A DNA stretch of 64,000 nt, taken from Margaritifera margaritifera. Taxonomy: Eukaryota; Mollusca; Bivalvia; Unionida; Margaritiferidae. A program made the position numbers and the translations under genes. Positions 34,942-47,561 of this stretch are shown piece after piece; positions within the stretch are counted from its first letter, which is position 1; every line of letters starts with the position of its first letter. The notes under the pieces were generated by a model. It did not search any database. It saw nothing but the letters and a program-made list of their open reading frames with translations, and was not told the origin of the DNA. The stretch spans positions 1 through 64,000 of the forward strand of contig JAQPZY010001536.1 of NCBI GenBank assembly GCA_029931535.1, in the 5' to 3' direction.

Positions 34942-35440
34942 ATGCAATCTGACAGTAGTGACGTTGGTGTAACCAAACTTCAGAATTCAGAAATATTGAA
35001 CAATCTGGACCAGAAACTTTCACATCTACAACAACAGGAAAGGAATGAACTAAAACAGCTATTACATGAGTATGAGCACTTGTTTCCTGATGGTCCAATA
35101 CGAACAAATAAAATATATCTTGACGTTGATATCGTAGATTCTACACCTGTGAAACAGCATCCTTATAGAATGAATCCTCTCAAGCAAGAATATTTGAAAA
35201 AGAAAATTCAGTATTTACTGGAGAATGATTTCATACAACCAAGTAAAAGTAACTGGAGTTCCCCATGTATTCTCGTGCCTAAACCAGATCATACAGTACG
35301 CATGTGTACTGACTATAGAAACGTCAACAGTGTCACCAATTCCAATGCCAAGAATAGATAATTGCATCGACAAAACTGGAAATGCGAAATATGTCACCAA
35401 GTTTGATCTTTTAAGTTTTGCCATGCTTGTGTCACATTTT
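34942..35440 (+). pseudogene. Gypsy reverse transcriptase, catalytic block deleted
   Basis: Open for 139 codons from 34,942. It carries the pre-RT segment, then NDFIQPSKSNWSSPCILVPK (35,225-35,284) and RMCTDYRNVNSV, which are hallmark Ty3/gypsy RT motifs. After a frameshift it reads PMPRIDNCIDKTGNAKYVTK and FDLL to about 35,412. There the sequence jumps directly to VTFLGHVVGQGQVKP (about 35,430-35,475), which normally lies some 100 residues downstream. The skipped segment contains the catalytic Y-x-D-D box, so about 300 bp have been deleted. Confidence 0.87.
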
Positions 35441-35449
35441 TAGGACATG

Positions 35450-36105
35450 TTGTGGGGCAAGGTCAAGTTAAACCTGTAGAAACTAAGGTAAAGGCTATAT
35501 CTGAATTCCCGGTGCTTGTTTGACTGATGCGATTCTTGGTTATGACTGAATATTATCGGAAATTTTGCTAAAATGTTTCCAAAATTGCTGAACATCTGGC
35601 AAATTTATTGAGTAATAAATCCAGGTTTCATTGGTCTGACAAATGTTAGGAATCTTTTGACAAATTGAAGGTCATACATAAGAGTGCAGCAGTTATTTCA
35701 GAGCCAAATTTCAGCCAATGATTTAAAATGTCTGCTGATGCATGTGATGTAGGGGTTGATGGAGTATTGATTCAAGAAGATAAAAATGATGTAGACATTC
35801 CAGTGTGCTATTTTTATCAACAACAAAAAAACAACTAAATGAGCACCAGAACAATTATTCTACAATTGATATTAATGTTGGCTTTGATATTGGCTTTGCA
35901 ACATTTTGAAGTATATATTACTTCAGCTCTTTCTCCGATTATTGTATTCAGTGATCACAATCTCCTTACTTTCTTAAAAAAATGAAAAATAAAAACCAAA
36001 GATTGATGAGGTGGAGTTTAATGCTGCAAGAATACAACATTGACATTAAACACATGAGGGGAAGATATAGTGTGATTGCAAACTCACTCTCACGTGTATA
36101 GACGT
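35450..36105 (+). pseudogene. Gypsy RNase H remnant
   Basis: After the thumb-connection region (TEYYRKFC near 35,545; RFHWSDK near 35,630), the RNase H core shows SADACDVGVDGVLIQE (35,732-35,779). Later parts are SDHNLLTFL (35,951 on) and, frameshifted, RLMRWSLMLQEYNIDIKHMR followed by a SLSRV-like end near 36,098. The domain degrades the RNA strand during reverse transcription. Stops and small indels are scattered through it. It is followed by about 130 bp of untranslated DNA and the polypurine tract. Confidence 0.8.
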
Positions 36106-36239
36106 ACAATATTGCTATTTTGTGTAATTCATAAGACATCTTCCTATGTAGTTTTGATTATTATTGTATCCTATGCATATTTGACAAGTACGTAAAAGAA
36201 AGCTTTAGTACATAAATCTATCTTTTTTATGAGGGGAGG

Positions 36240-36841
36240 TGTTATGTATATTGAATCTATAATGTGTGCTTAACTTTATCCATTATAGTAAGGTTGTATT
36301 TATTTCTACTTTAAAATACGTTTTCTTGTAAACAGGATGTTTACCACAATTTGAGTTCAAGGCTGGTCTTAACTGCTATTAGGCTGGATTTTTCCATAGA
36401 ATGACTCACGTCCTGTTATGATGTGGGTCATTAGAAAGTATTATATAATAGAGATTTGATACGTATTAGCTTCATTCCGGTTTTACGATCAGTCTGGGAA
36501 TCAGAGTTTATCGTTGTGCCATTTAATTCAGATATCATTGGAGAGGAATTATTTATTTAAACATTCATGGAATTACTAAGTGCTCATTGACATTTGGATA
36601 ATTATGTTACTTTGGACTTTTGTGAACTCATTCAAAGACATTCTGGATTGTATCATCGCGGTATATCAGGACATTCAAGAGTACTGAAATTTATTCAGAA
36701 CATTCTAAATTTTTGTACTTGTGATCGGACATTTAGGATTATTTGGAATTTAATTCACAAACTGTAAGTGTCTTTTGAATTTTTACTTTGTATTGCAGGG
36801 AAATAAATTGCGTGTTTACTTTACTTAAATTGTTGGTTTCA
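36240..36841 (+). repeat. 3' LTR
   Basis: Starts TGTTATGTAT directly after the polypurine tract GAGGGGAGG and plausibly ends at TTGGTTTCA (36,841), giving about 602 bp with TG..CA ends. AATAAA at 36,802 fits an LTR poly(A) signal. The right boundary is inferred because no full 5' LTR exists for comparison. Confidence 0.65.
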
Positions 36842-36896
36842 GTTTCTTTCTGTTACTTATTTTTAAGACCTAGAGTCGTAAGAAGACTATTTAGAA

Positions 36897-37140
36897 ATGA
36901 AACACGAACCCATTGAAATAGGTGACGAGGATATTTTCTATCCAAAAGCACAGCCCTTGACACTCATGTGAGAAGAAGAAGAATAAAATAAAGATATGAA
37001 ATAAGAAGTCATCAACGTAGACCAAGAGGATGATGTTTTGCATGCAGAACCGCAGTCACCGGCCGTAAGTGGAGAATAAATAAATAAATAAGAAATAAAT
37101 ATGCAACACAAAGTAATGGACGTACACAAAGAGGTTGATT
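36897..37140 (+). pseudogene. unrecognised acidic unit, copy 1
   Basis: An ATG at 36,897 opens KHEPIEIGDEDIFYPKAQPL, which stops after 24 codons. A nearby frame gives EVINVDQEDDVLHAEPQSPA before a stop. The same order and wording recur at 38,860-39,080 (EVMNANREDSVLHQEPQSQP), so this is one of two decayed copies. Acidic, Gln/Glu-rich, no known motif. Confidence 0.4.
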
Positions 37141-37545
37141 TTTTTTATCAGTATATTATCTGTGACACATTTATGAATAGTACATTCAAAGACATGGCAG
37201 CCTAAACTTTATCTGTGCACGAAAAGCCTTATTGTATTAAAAGTACTACGAATCGTGATGAATATGACTTCTGTATCCCCGTGTGAAGACGAAATGCTTC
37301 GTACTTGTCTACTTTTCACACTTACCATGCAGTGTGTATAACAAGTTGGTTACATCAGCAAATTTACGACTGGAAAGATTACGGGACTGGAAAAGTCTTT
37401 GATTCAACACTTGAACACAATAGGTAGCTACCTGACTATGTCCAAGACGTCCTGTACGATTATGTGTTTTTTTTTTTTCATCAATGCAATCTTGGATTCC
37501 TATTAAAACATGTGCTGACGCAAAATAAGCCGTAGTCAAAATGTA

Positions 37546-37547
<2 letters not shown>
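37141..37547 (+). pseudogene. unrecognised unit, tandem copy B
   Basis: About 84% identical to 37,625-38,020. In the frame shared with copy C it reads KVLRIVMN, then SPCEDEMLR, but the start codon of C is ACG here. A one-base deletion near 37,312 moves the remainder (VCITSWLHQQIYDWKDYGTG) to another frame. It ends at the (GT)n run. Confidence 0.45.

Positions 37548-37607
<60 letters not shown>
37548..37607. repeat. (GT)n microsatellite
   Basis: About 30 pure GT units between copies B and C. Confidence 0.97.
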
Positions 37608-37608
<1 letters not shown>

Positions 37609-38475
37609 GGATTTCGTTTAACAGCATATTATTTATGGCAAATTTATGAACAGTACATGCAAAGACATGAGAGCACCAACTGTATCTGTGCATGAAAAAC
37701 CTTAGTGTATCAAAAGTGCTACGAATAGTAATGAATACGACTTTTGTATATCCGTGTGAAGACGAAATACTTCGTATTTTATCTCATTTTCACACTTACC
37801 AAGAAGTGTGTATAGCAAGTTGGTTACATCAACTAATTTACGACTGGGAAGATTACGGGTCTGGAAAAGTGCTTGATTCGACACTTGAACACAAGAGCTA
37901 GCTGACTACACCAAAGACGTCTTGTGTGACTGATAATGCTTTTTTTTCATCAATTGGATTCCTATTAGAACATGTGCTGACGCAAAAGAAGAAACAATTG
38001 ACGTAGTCAAAATGTCTATGTGAAGAAAACATAACGTAGAACTGTGGTGTGCTTCTTCATAGGGTACATTTCATTCATAATATTGTATCTAGAGTTTAGT
38101 TACGCCTTCTGTACCCCGATTTAAAAATTCAGTGTTCTGTTTTCAAAAAGCACAGATAGAAAAATGTTACAATCAATCTTTGACTTAGCGAAAAAATGTG
38201 TATCCTATGTGCCATGAGGTCAGCCGTTTTTTGAAAAAATATGTAAATAAATAAAGAAGCTGACAACTGTACCAGAAAGAATCTTAGCTTGGGTATCAGC
38301 AGTAACATTTTCTTTTACAGTTTAACAATTAAATCTGCCTCGGATACTGTTTGACCTATGCCAGAGATAGTCGCGAAAAATGTTTACTTTGCACCTTACG
38401 TAAGCTGAAGCCGGTCAGTTTATAACAAACTACCTACTGGCATATCGTAGATCTGTAAGAATTGGATGAATGAAA
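37608..38475 (+). pseudogene. unrecognised unit, copy C
   Basis: Directly after the GT run comes GFRLTAYYLWQIYEQYMQRH, homologous to 31,415-31,470. An intact 69-codon frame follows at 37,692-37,901, containing KVLRIVMN, YPCEDEILRILSHFHTYQE and SWLHQLIYDWEDYGSG. Further on are QSLT*RKNVYPM (38,170-38,210), matching copy A with one stop, and SASDTV*PMPEIVAKN (38,333-38,380). Copy A lacks about 490 bp present here. I do not recognise the protein. The Trp/Tyr/Asp-rich segment suggests a folded domain. Confidence 0.45.
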
Positions 38476-38860
38476 AATTTGGTTAATACGAGATTTTTTT
38501 TTTGGTAAAACCACAACGGAGTGATAATAAATAGCTAATACCTTTTGAATCGAACTTTGCCAGAAAAATTATTTAAGATCTTGCTTCACTTCATTTCATG
38601 CCACAGAATTATGAGGAACAAACAGTACCCACGGCATTTACTACCACGGTTATTCAGGAGGATATGCTTTGTAGGAATTTGATTTCACCCCATACTAAGG
38701 TAACAACGAAGGACATTTCCACACTATATAATCAGGCCAACTACATGCGAAGCTTCAGTTTGCTCTGGCTCTGGTGAACACAATGAACGTCATTCTTGTG
38801 TGCAAAATTTGACAATTATCTGGGAATCAAATGTTTGAGAGAAGTGATCCTATAATATTA
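38476..38860. other. spacer within the cluster
   Basis: AT-rich sequence between copy C and the second acidic unit. Short frames only. Confidence 0.35.
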
Positions 38861-38890
38861 AAAAGGCAAAGCACGAACCCATGAAAATAT

Positions 38891-39061
38891 ATGTTTTCTA
38901 TCCAGACTAGTAGTGGCCCTAGACACTCAGTAGAGAAGAAGAAGAAAATAATGATATCAAAACAAGAAGTCATGAACGCGAACAGAGAGGATAGTGTTTT
39001 GCACCAAGAACCGCAGTCACAGCCCCTACGTGGAGAAAATAAATGGAACACAAAGTCATAA
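38891..39061 (+). pseudogene. unrecognised acidic unit, copy 2
   Basis: A 56-codon frame from ATG 38,891 to TAA 39,061. It starts MFSIQTSSG, has a Lys run, then KQEVMNANREDSVLHQEPQS and GENKWNTKS. It is homologous to 36,897-37,080. Immediately downstream another frame carries a related VINVNKKVDVSQPEQ segment, so the unit may consist of repeated acidic blocks. Confidence 0.4.
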
Positions 39062-39174
39062 ACGTAAACAAAAAGGTTGATGTTTCCCAACCAGAACAGC
39101 ACTTAAAGATCACGAGTGAACAAGACAAAGAGACATCAATGATGTCACGATGACCAGAATAAGAGCAATACTGA

Positions 39175-39540
39175 GTCTCCTGTTTTGTTTGCCACATAGC
39201 TAAAAGAATCACACGCCAGACCAAAGAACATTGTTATGGTTGTCGAATAGCTTATCCTAGTGAACTTCAACACGACATATGTTTAATGATGAATCAAGAA
39301 GAAAAGTTGGAAGAGTATCTGGAAGACGCAATAACCCTCATCTCAGAAGAGAAAATCTCGAAAGAGTGGTATACAGACATAAGTGACGATTCCCTACTTC
39401 AATTGACTTCTTTGGAGACGAGACGCATAGAAGCTCTCTTGCAACAGAGTACGGAAACTGCCCGTTCATCGACTTTTATGACAGATCTTTCTAAGAAAAA
39501 GGTCAATTATGAACTCATGACTTATCATTGTGAAAATTAA
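39175..39540 (+). CDS. 121-codon unrecognised frame with Cys/His cluster
   Basis: Open from just after TGA (39,172-39,174) to TAA at 39,538-39,540. The first ATG is at 39,286. The upstream non-ATG part is protein-like and contains KEHCYGCRIAYPSELQHDIC: C-x2-C, then H-x3-C, spaced like a small zinc site. The ATG-initiated part is acidic and helical (EEKLEEYLEDAITLI, KEWYTDI, SLLQLTSLETRRIEALLQQS). It is the least damaged unit of the cluster and might be the 3' end of a longer gene whose upstream part is the acidic unit at 38,891. I recall similar CYGC..PSQ..H..CL patterns in uncharacterised invertebrate proteins but cannot name the family. Confidence 0.45.
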   Translation, partial: VSCFVCHIAKRITRQTKEHCYGCRIAYPSELQHDICLMMNQEEKLEEYLEDAITLISEEKISKEWYTDISDDSLLQLTSLETRRIEALLQQSTETARSSTFMTDLSKKKVNYELMTYHCEN

Positions 39541-39843
39541 TACTTTGTCTGTGTTATATAAATACGTTATAGCCACTCAATTTAATTTTGCCGTTTTAAG
39601 AAAAGAAACACAATCAGAATAGATTAGATATTTTTCGAAATCTTATAAAACATTGTTACAACATGTAGCCTTTGTTCCACCGTGTACGAATTCCAATGTG
39701 TTCTACCCATTCATTGATATTTTGTAAAGAGTACATTTGCAAACCTTTGAATTTATGGTCTGTTGACGGTTAAAAAAAATACAAATTTGATAACATATTA
39801 CACCAACAAACTGTCAATAAAACAGAGAGCAAACTTGCCTTTT

Positions 39844-39844
<1 letters not shown>

Positions 39845-39878
<34 letters not shown>
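39845..39878. repeat. (CT)n microsatellite
   Basis: Seventeen CT units. Confidence 0.95.
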
Positions 39879-39879
<1 letters not shown>

Positions 39880-41160
39880 CTAATTGAGTTCATGCTTGGG
39901 AATGTTTCAGCCTAGAATAAGTCATCTAAGTCGAGCCGCCCGTATTTAACGCTATAATGGTGTGTGATGTGCACTAGTCTCGACTTGCCCAAACTGTATC
40001 TGCATACATAATTTGCAGTTGGCTATCCATTACATAGCAATGAAAACCAAAGCGAGTCGGATGACACAGGCTAATTGTACATCTGACATCCTATGGTAAA
40101 AAAAGGTACATGCATATGCAATGGTTCCTACTGTAGTATTTCTGAGGTGTTTTTCTGATCATTGGCGGAAAGGCCTGAGCGTGCTCCCATTGACATGAGG
40201 CATACATTCTATCCACCCTTGATTTACTTGACAGACCAATGTATGATAGTAGAATATATAAGTAAACAGTGCGCATAGTTCTGCTTGTCGAATATTACAT
40301 TAGTGTATATTAAATTATATTCCAAGTTCATGCATACCAAAAATAGCAATGGGGCATTTCAGAAGGCAACATTTAAGTATCTGAGCTTCATTTCAGAAAA
40401 TCTGAAAAACTATTAAAATAAATCTGTCTAATCAAGACTTACCTTGTTTGCTATCACCATTTATCTCTCTTCAATATACGATAGAAATATAGTATCAGCC
40501 TTGTCATGTTATGCAATTAATGAGTAAAAGGTCAAGGTGACCATCTACATGTAGATGTATTACTTCAGAAAAGGAGATTTAAATGACAGAAATTGCTTAA
40601 AATTCATCCAGAACACATATAATTTAAAACTAAAGTAAGGTAGGCATAAGTCAATTAAAATACAAAATATGAAGTTCCAAAACATTCACTGAATGAAATT
40701 GGTGTTGGGACAAAAAGTCATGAGGGGTCATCAGCAATAAGTATGATGGTAGTGACCTAGCTGATCATATCTGAAGTATAATGTTTCAAAACACAACTAG
40801 GAAATATCAAATTGGTGACATTACTTACTCTGTAAATGGTAAATTGTGTAATCTTTATATATTTGATTGCTTTTATATATTAACCAATGTGCAAAACACC
40901 CCACCTTGCATAGTCAAATCTACAAACGCTATACACTGCATCCTCCCCCAACCACATATACACACACACACACACACTTTCATACCAATAGTTGTCATAT
41001 CTGAAAGTGTGTTTAACATCCCACTGAAAGTCACTTTGATGTATGCAAAAAGTATTCATTTTGCCTATTATCCACAAATAGAACCATAATTTTGCATTTA
41101 TAGTAAAGTTAATTTTACATGCATATGTGGAACCACTGTAGGACTGTTGTTCTCCATATG
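39879..41160. other. non-coding stretch
   Basis: No supported gene. CATCTACATGTAGATG at 40,542-40,557 is a perfect 16-bp palindrome preceded by AAGGTCAAGGTGAC. A short (AC)n run lies at 40,961-40,978. Confidence 0.4.
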
Positions 41161-41631
41161 ACTCACGGTACTAATTCAGCTCCCATAGTAAACCTATACA
41201 AATACCATGATATTAGAAATTCATTAACTTTAAATTTCTGAATGCTCATGATCAAACCTATATTTATCAGTATAGAAATATCCTTGATGACATCTTCTGT
41301 GTAGAGAAAACAATATGAGCAGGGGCATTTTCTGGATCTACATATGTTTGAAACATGTGTTTTCAATTCCGCACCAAAGATTCAGGTGATAATTTCAGTC
41401 ATAAGTTTTCCAAACTCAAGTCTGTAAAATGACTGAAATTCCTTCAATAAAGCATTGTCTCTATTTTATTTTCAGTTACAACTAGGATAAGCTCTCCAAA
41501 GATTCTTTTTACTAAAATCTAACTTTATTTTGAACCAATCCTGGCCAGCCAAACCCATATATATATTCTATTTTTATCTTCACCCATTTCTAGACTGGTT
41601 CCCATTCTTCCATATAATTAGTACCGTGAGT
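41161..41631. mobile_element. 471-bp non-autonomous DNA element, 16-bp perfect TIRs
   Basis: The left end ACTCACGGTACTAATT and the right end AATTAGTACCGTGAGT are perfect inverses. Beyond the 16 bp the ends diverge. The interior is AT-rich with no open frame of interest. No unambiguous target duplication is seen, so the superfamily is unknown. The subterminal ACTAATTCAGCTCCCATAG recurs with one change at 12,803, suggesting a dispersed family. Confidence 0.65.
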
Positions 41632-42455
41632 ACTTAAAGAGAGCGGCTGCGGAATCCTAATCTAATGTCAAAGCTGATAAAAATAAAAATAATTTTTTTT
41701 AAAAAAACATGCTGGTCTGCTTGTCAGGAAGACGACTATAGGCATGCGTCGCACTTGCATGCATGACCACGGGAGGCTAAACCTCAAAGTTGGTCCAACC
41801 CTAGCTCCCTAACTTCAATACGTGGGGTTATGATATTTCGCATTATTCTAAGAACGGTTAAATATGTAACGACGATGATGATAAAATAGCATTTTAAAAT
41901 TGCCATAGTCCTGTAAACAATCACACGGTCAGCAAAGATATACACAGAAAACATGGTGTCGCCGAAAGGTTGCAACGTGCAAAACTGAAAAATGTAAAAC
42001 AAGTCTACGCATCCTTTCCAATACATTTTGTTTTAAAATTAGTTTAAACCTTATTACTATCGCGTTAGTTATGAAACAGCTAATACATTAGGCTAATAAC
42101 AGAAATGTTTGGGAATATTGCTTTACTTTTGGGTGACACTAAAAATATTTTGATAGCCACGTTCTATTTTGATGTTTCAGGACCGAAATCGCAAAAAAAC
42201 AAAATGGCCTCCATGCGAACTTCAAAAACCCAAAACTTCTAAACGTGGAGTGATGAAGCCATGATCTTTGTGTCAAATACCATGTTTTTGATCTACAAAC
42301 ACACTGAACATATCAGAATATAGCTATTTTCAATATATCTGGGTGGAAACTATTATTAAGAACACTTCAGTTGAAGATAGTTATGGAAAATAATATTATA
42401 TACAGATTGCTGATCCTCAATTTAATTGTGTAAACATTTACAGGTATATCAATTT

Positions 42456-42457
<2 letters not shown>
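41632..42457. other. non-coding stretch
   Basis: Nothing supported. An 80-codon minus-strand frame at 41,784-42,026 has no recognisable motif. Confidence 0.35.
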
Positions 42458-42501
<44 letters not shown>

Positions 42502-42557
42502 CTCTATCTCAAACACACACACACACGGGCACACGCACATACACACACATTTATATA

Positions 42558-42643
<86 letters not shown>
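42458..42643. repeat. composite (CT)n-(AC)n-(TA)n microsatellite
   Basis: CT at 42,458-42,496, AC at about 42,511-42,549 with interruptions, and TA to 42,643. Confidence 0.95.
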
Positions 42644-42648
<5 letters not shown>

Positions 42649-42991
42649 CACTTTCTTGACATAACATTATCAGTCACGTAACATTAGCATGTATACTCTT
42701 CAGCCAAATGTGTTCCTACATATGCTGCCAGTGTCTGCAAACCTGCAAGCTCCAGCGCATCTCAGTTTCCCCTTCCTGTATGTGCAATTGTGCGATGTGC
42801 ATCCCTTTGTGCATTGACATAAGACATTATCCTTGCAATACTCAGATGAATGATTCTGTCATAAAAAGTTAAAACACAAACTTTAACGAAAGTCAGTGAA
42901 GCATGAAATATGGGTCACATAGACCTTCTTTTGTAACGAATATGTATCAAGTTCCATCTCCTCACCAAGTCTTGTGATTCCAGGTATAACA

Positions 42992-42992
<1 letters not shown>

Positions 42993-43071
<79 letters not shown>
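42993..43071. repeat. (TA)n microsatellite
   Basis: About 39 pure TA units. The YIYI open frames here are artefacts of it. Confidence 0.97.

Positions 43072-45049
<1,978 letters not shown>

Positions 45050-45111
<62 letters not shown>
45050..45111. repeat. (CT)n microsatellite
   Basis: About 31 pure CT units. Confidence 0.97.
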
Positions 45112-45114
<3 letters not shown>

Positions 45115-46154
45115 ATACATGTATTCATGTATACATTAATTATTGTTATAGAAGAAGGGCTTTGTCTAAGTTGAAGAGTTTGTAATCTAACATAATGTTC
45201 TTCGTTGTGCAGCAATAATATATGTTTAAACAAAACTAAACTAGACGAGGATGATGTAGACAATAACGTGACAACATAGACAAAATGTGATTGAAAATTG
45301 AAGAAGAAAAAAATTTACCCGCACAAAGGACAGATGTCCTCAACGTAGTACAAATAGGCAAACTGTTTAAAGTTTGCTGAAAATCGATAACCTAATTAAA
45401 ATCTTTGTAACAAGAAATCAGTTGAAGGTCATGAGAGTTATTTATTCCTCTCACAGCACATCCTGGTATTTGAGCTGTGGATTGATAAATATCAGTAAGA
45501 AATATAATCTTGTATGAGATCTTCTTCCATGTTACTTGTAAGGTAATATCTTTTATAATTATTTATATCATAATGGATCTGGAAGAATCCAAATGCATGC
45601 TTACTTTACTTAATTAATTTGGATTAAAGTCGCTTATCGACAGTAACTTCTATGTGCGACTACTGTAACTGTGTTCGTTTGGGCATTTTTAATTTGGGGT
45701 ATTGTGGTCACTTTCTCTGCCACCCAAGCAAGCCGCAGTCGTAGAGCGTCAAGACTGCATACTGCAAGGTGTTTGTCCGTCTATTTCTGACCTGCCAGCT
45801 GTCACCTTATTAGATTTAATCAAAGCTATGCCCAGCTGCTTATTTCTTGTTGGCGGTCTGTAAAATAGTGCCAAAGATGTGATAGTCACATATCCGAATA
45901 AAATGTTTGTGGGTTCGAATTTTCCTACATTAATAGATTTTGAGTTTGGGAGTACTGAGCGTACTTGTTTGTTTTCCAAAAACGTGTACAAAAGAGTGGC
46001 TTGAAGTAGCCGATTAATTATGGTGATCTTAATCTGGGCTTCGCAGTCGCCGTATCCGAGTTCAATCATTCAACAGTATGCCAATCAAGTTTGGTTTCAG
46101 GGTCACTCAGTTTTAGCCTGAAGAGGGTTTTCGGGGGTTGGATTGAAAACGCAA

Positions 46155-46156
<2 letters not shown>
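45112..46156. other. non-coding stretch
   Basis: No supported features. A 106-codon minus-strand frame (45,749-46,069) has ordinary composition but no motif I recognise. Confidence 0.35.

Positions 46157-46249
<93 letters not shown>
46157..46249. repeat. (TA)n microsatellite, possible LINE tail
   Basis: About 46 TA units at the low-coordinate edge of the LINE remnant, which reads leftwards, so it could have grown from the LINE 3' tail. Confidence 0.9.
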
Positions 46250-46252
<3 letters not shown>

Positions 46253-46762
46253 GTGCGTGTGTGTATGTTGATTTTTTTTTATATGTGTATGTTATATGTG
46301 TATACATATATACGTATGTGTGACTTAGGTTCTGTTTATGGCACTTTTTTCCTTCTTATTTTGATGGTGGCAACATTTTCTTTTCATTGTATCAACCCTT
46401 ATAAGGACTTTGTTTTTGTTTTTTTAATCTTTCATCCTGTCGATTCCCATCTGCTTCTTTCCGACTTTTGCGACTTGTTTTCTCTCCTTCATTTCGTCGT
46501 CTTCTTCCCTTCTGTTTCCTAATTTACCTCTTGCATCGTCCATGTCTTCTTTTTTCCCCGTTTTCATCTTTCGATCTCAATTTTTTTATCTGCCTCTTCC
46601 TTCTTTCCTGTTGTCTTCTTTTTGCTGCCTGAACCTTCTGTCGCCGCATCTTCTTCTTCTTCTCTTTCTTCAGAGTGGGTGTTTGTCTATTCGTTTATTT
46701 ACTTTTATTGTTTTCCACATTGCTGTGTGTTTATTTGGTTACTAGCGGCTCCATACGTTTTT

Positions 46763-47008
46763 TTATGTCAAGTTGAGGTAGGGGCTGGCCTTAAGCCACC
46801 CATAGGTATCACCCCTCCTCCCTTCGACGGTAAACTGTGGCTCACTTTCATTTTTTTCTATAGGTTGTTCCCTCTTATATTATTATTATTTATTGAGACA
46901 CGCTAATATTTTCTTATGTCAAGTTGAGGTTGGGGATGGCCTTAAGACACCCATAGGTATCACCCCTGCTCCCTTTGACGATAAGCCGTAGCTCACTTTC
47001 ACTTTTTA
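46763..47008. repeat. 95-bp direct repeat
   Basis: TTATGTCAAGTTGAGGTAGG to GCTCACTTTCA is present twice, 151 bp apart (46,763 and 46,914), about 88% identical. Confidence 0.85.
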
Positions 47009-47303
47009 CACTGTCACTTCATATTTTTCCCTTTTTTCCTATTTTCGGTATATATACAAGAATATTGGTATCGGTAATTCCAAAGTTTGTTTTTTCTGCC
47101 TCGAGATATTCGGGGTATGTACTCGGTGAGCAAGTGTTATCTTGTTGTTCTTTCAACACTCCTTTCTTCTTCATATTTGGGCAATATATTTAACACATGC
47201 TCACGTGTTTCCAGCGTCAGGCAGTGTGGGTAGTTTGTGGTTTCTTTTAGATATTTCCCTATGCATCCTGCCAATAATATTGTCCTTATCCGATCCTATT
47301 TTG

Positions 47304-47463
47304 TATAGTAGTGTTGTATGGGTTTTTACAGTCGGGTATTGTGATTTCCTATTTAGTATAGTAGTGTTGTATGGGTTTTTTACAGTCGGGTATTGTGATT
47401 TCCTATTTAATATAGTAGTGTTGTATGGGTTTTCACAGTTGGGTATTGTGGTTTCCTATTTTC
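47304..47463. repeat. 53-bp minisatellite, 3 copies
   Basis: TATAGTAGTGTTGTATGGGT starts at 47,304, 47,357 and 47,411. Each is followed by ACAGTCGGGTATTGTGATTT. Confidence 0.93.
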
Positions 47464-47561
47464 TTTATTTTATATTTTACATAGTTTTCTACCTTTGTTT
47501 GACGTGTCCCATAGTACCTGTCACTTTTGATCAACGTTGTTTCAGATAATACTGTATAGTT

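Larger units (their letters stand above)
31846..36841 (+). mobile_element. dead Ty3/gypsy LTR retrotransposon, Gmr1-type order
   Basis: A plus-strand element with gag, protease, integrase, reverse transcriptase and RNase H remnants in that order, a polypurine tract (GAGGGGAGG, 36,231-36,239) and a 3' LTR from 36,240. Integrase before reverse transcriptase is unusual for Ty3/gypsy and is the arrangement reported for Gmr1-like elements. The 5' LTR is reduced to about 40 bp (31,846-31,885), recognisable because it matches 36,417-36,458 in the 3' LTR. Frameshifts, stops and an internal deletion in RT make it non-functional. It lies between two parts of the unrecognised gene cluster. The first of these (30.4-31.8 kb) is homologous to sequence on the other side, but the homology does not show directly that the element split a single unit. 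Confidence 0.88.
46260..47560 (-). pseudogene. 3' portion of an RNase H-type LINE
   Basis: Continuous with the RNase H fragment upstream on the minus strand. The part at 46,420-46,690 reads as a Lys/Arg/Glu-rich charged segment on the minus strand (for example EEKEKKKKMRRQK), broken by stops. It contains a 95-bp direct repeat (46,763-46,858 and 46,914-47,008) and a 53-bp tandem repeat (47,304-47,463). Assignment to the same element rests on position and on motif order shared with 26,345-26,460. Confidence 0.4.
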
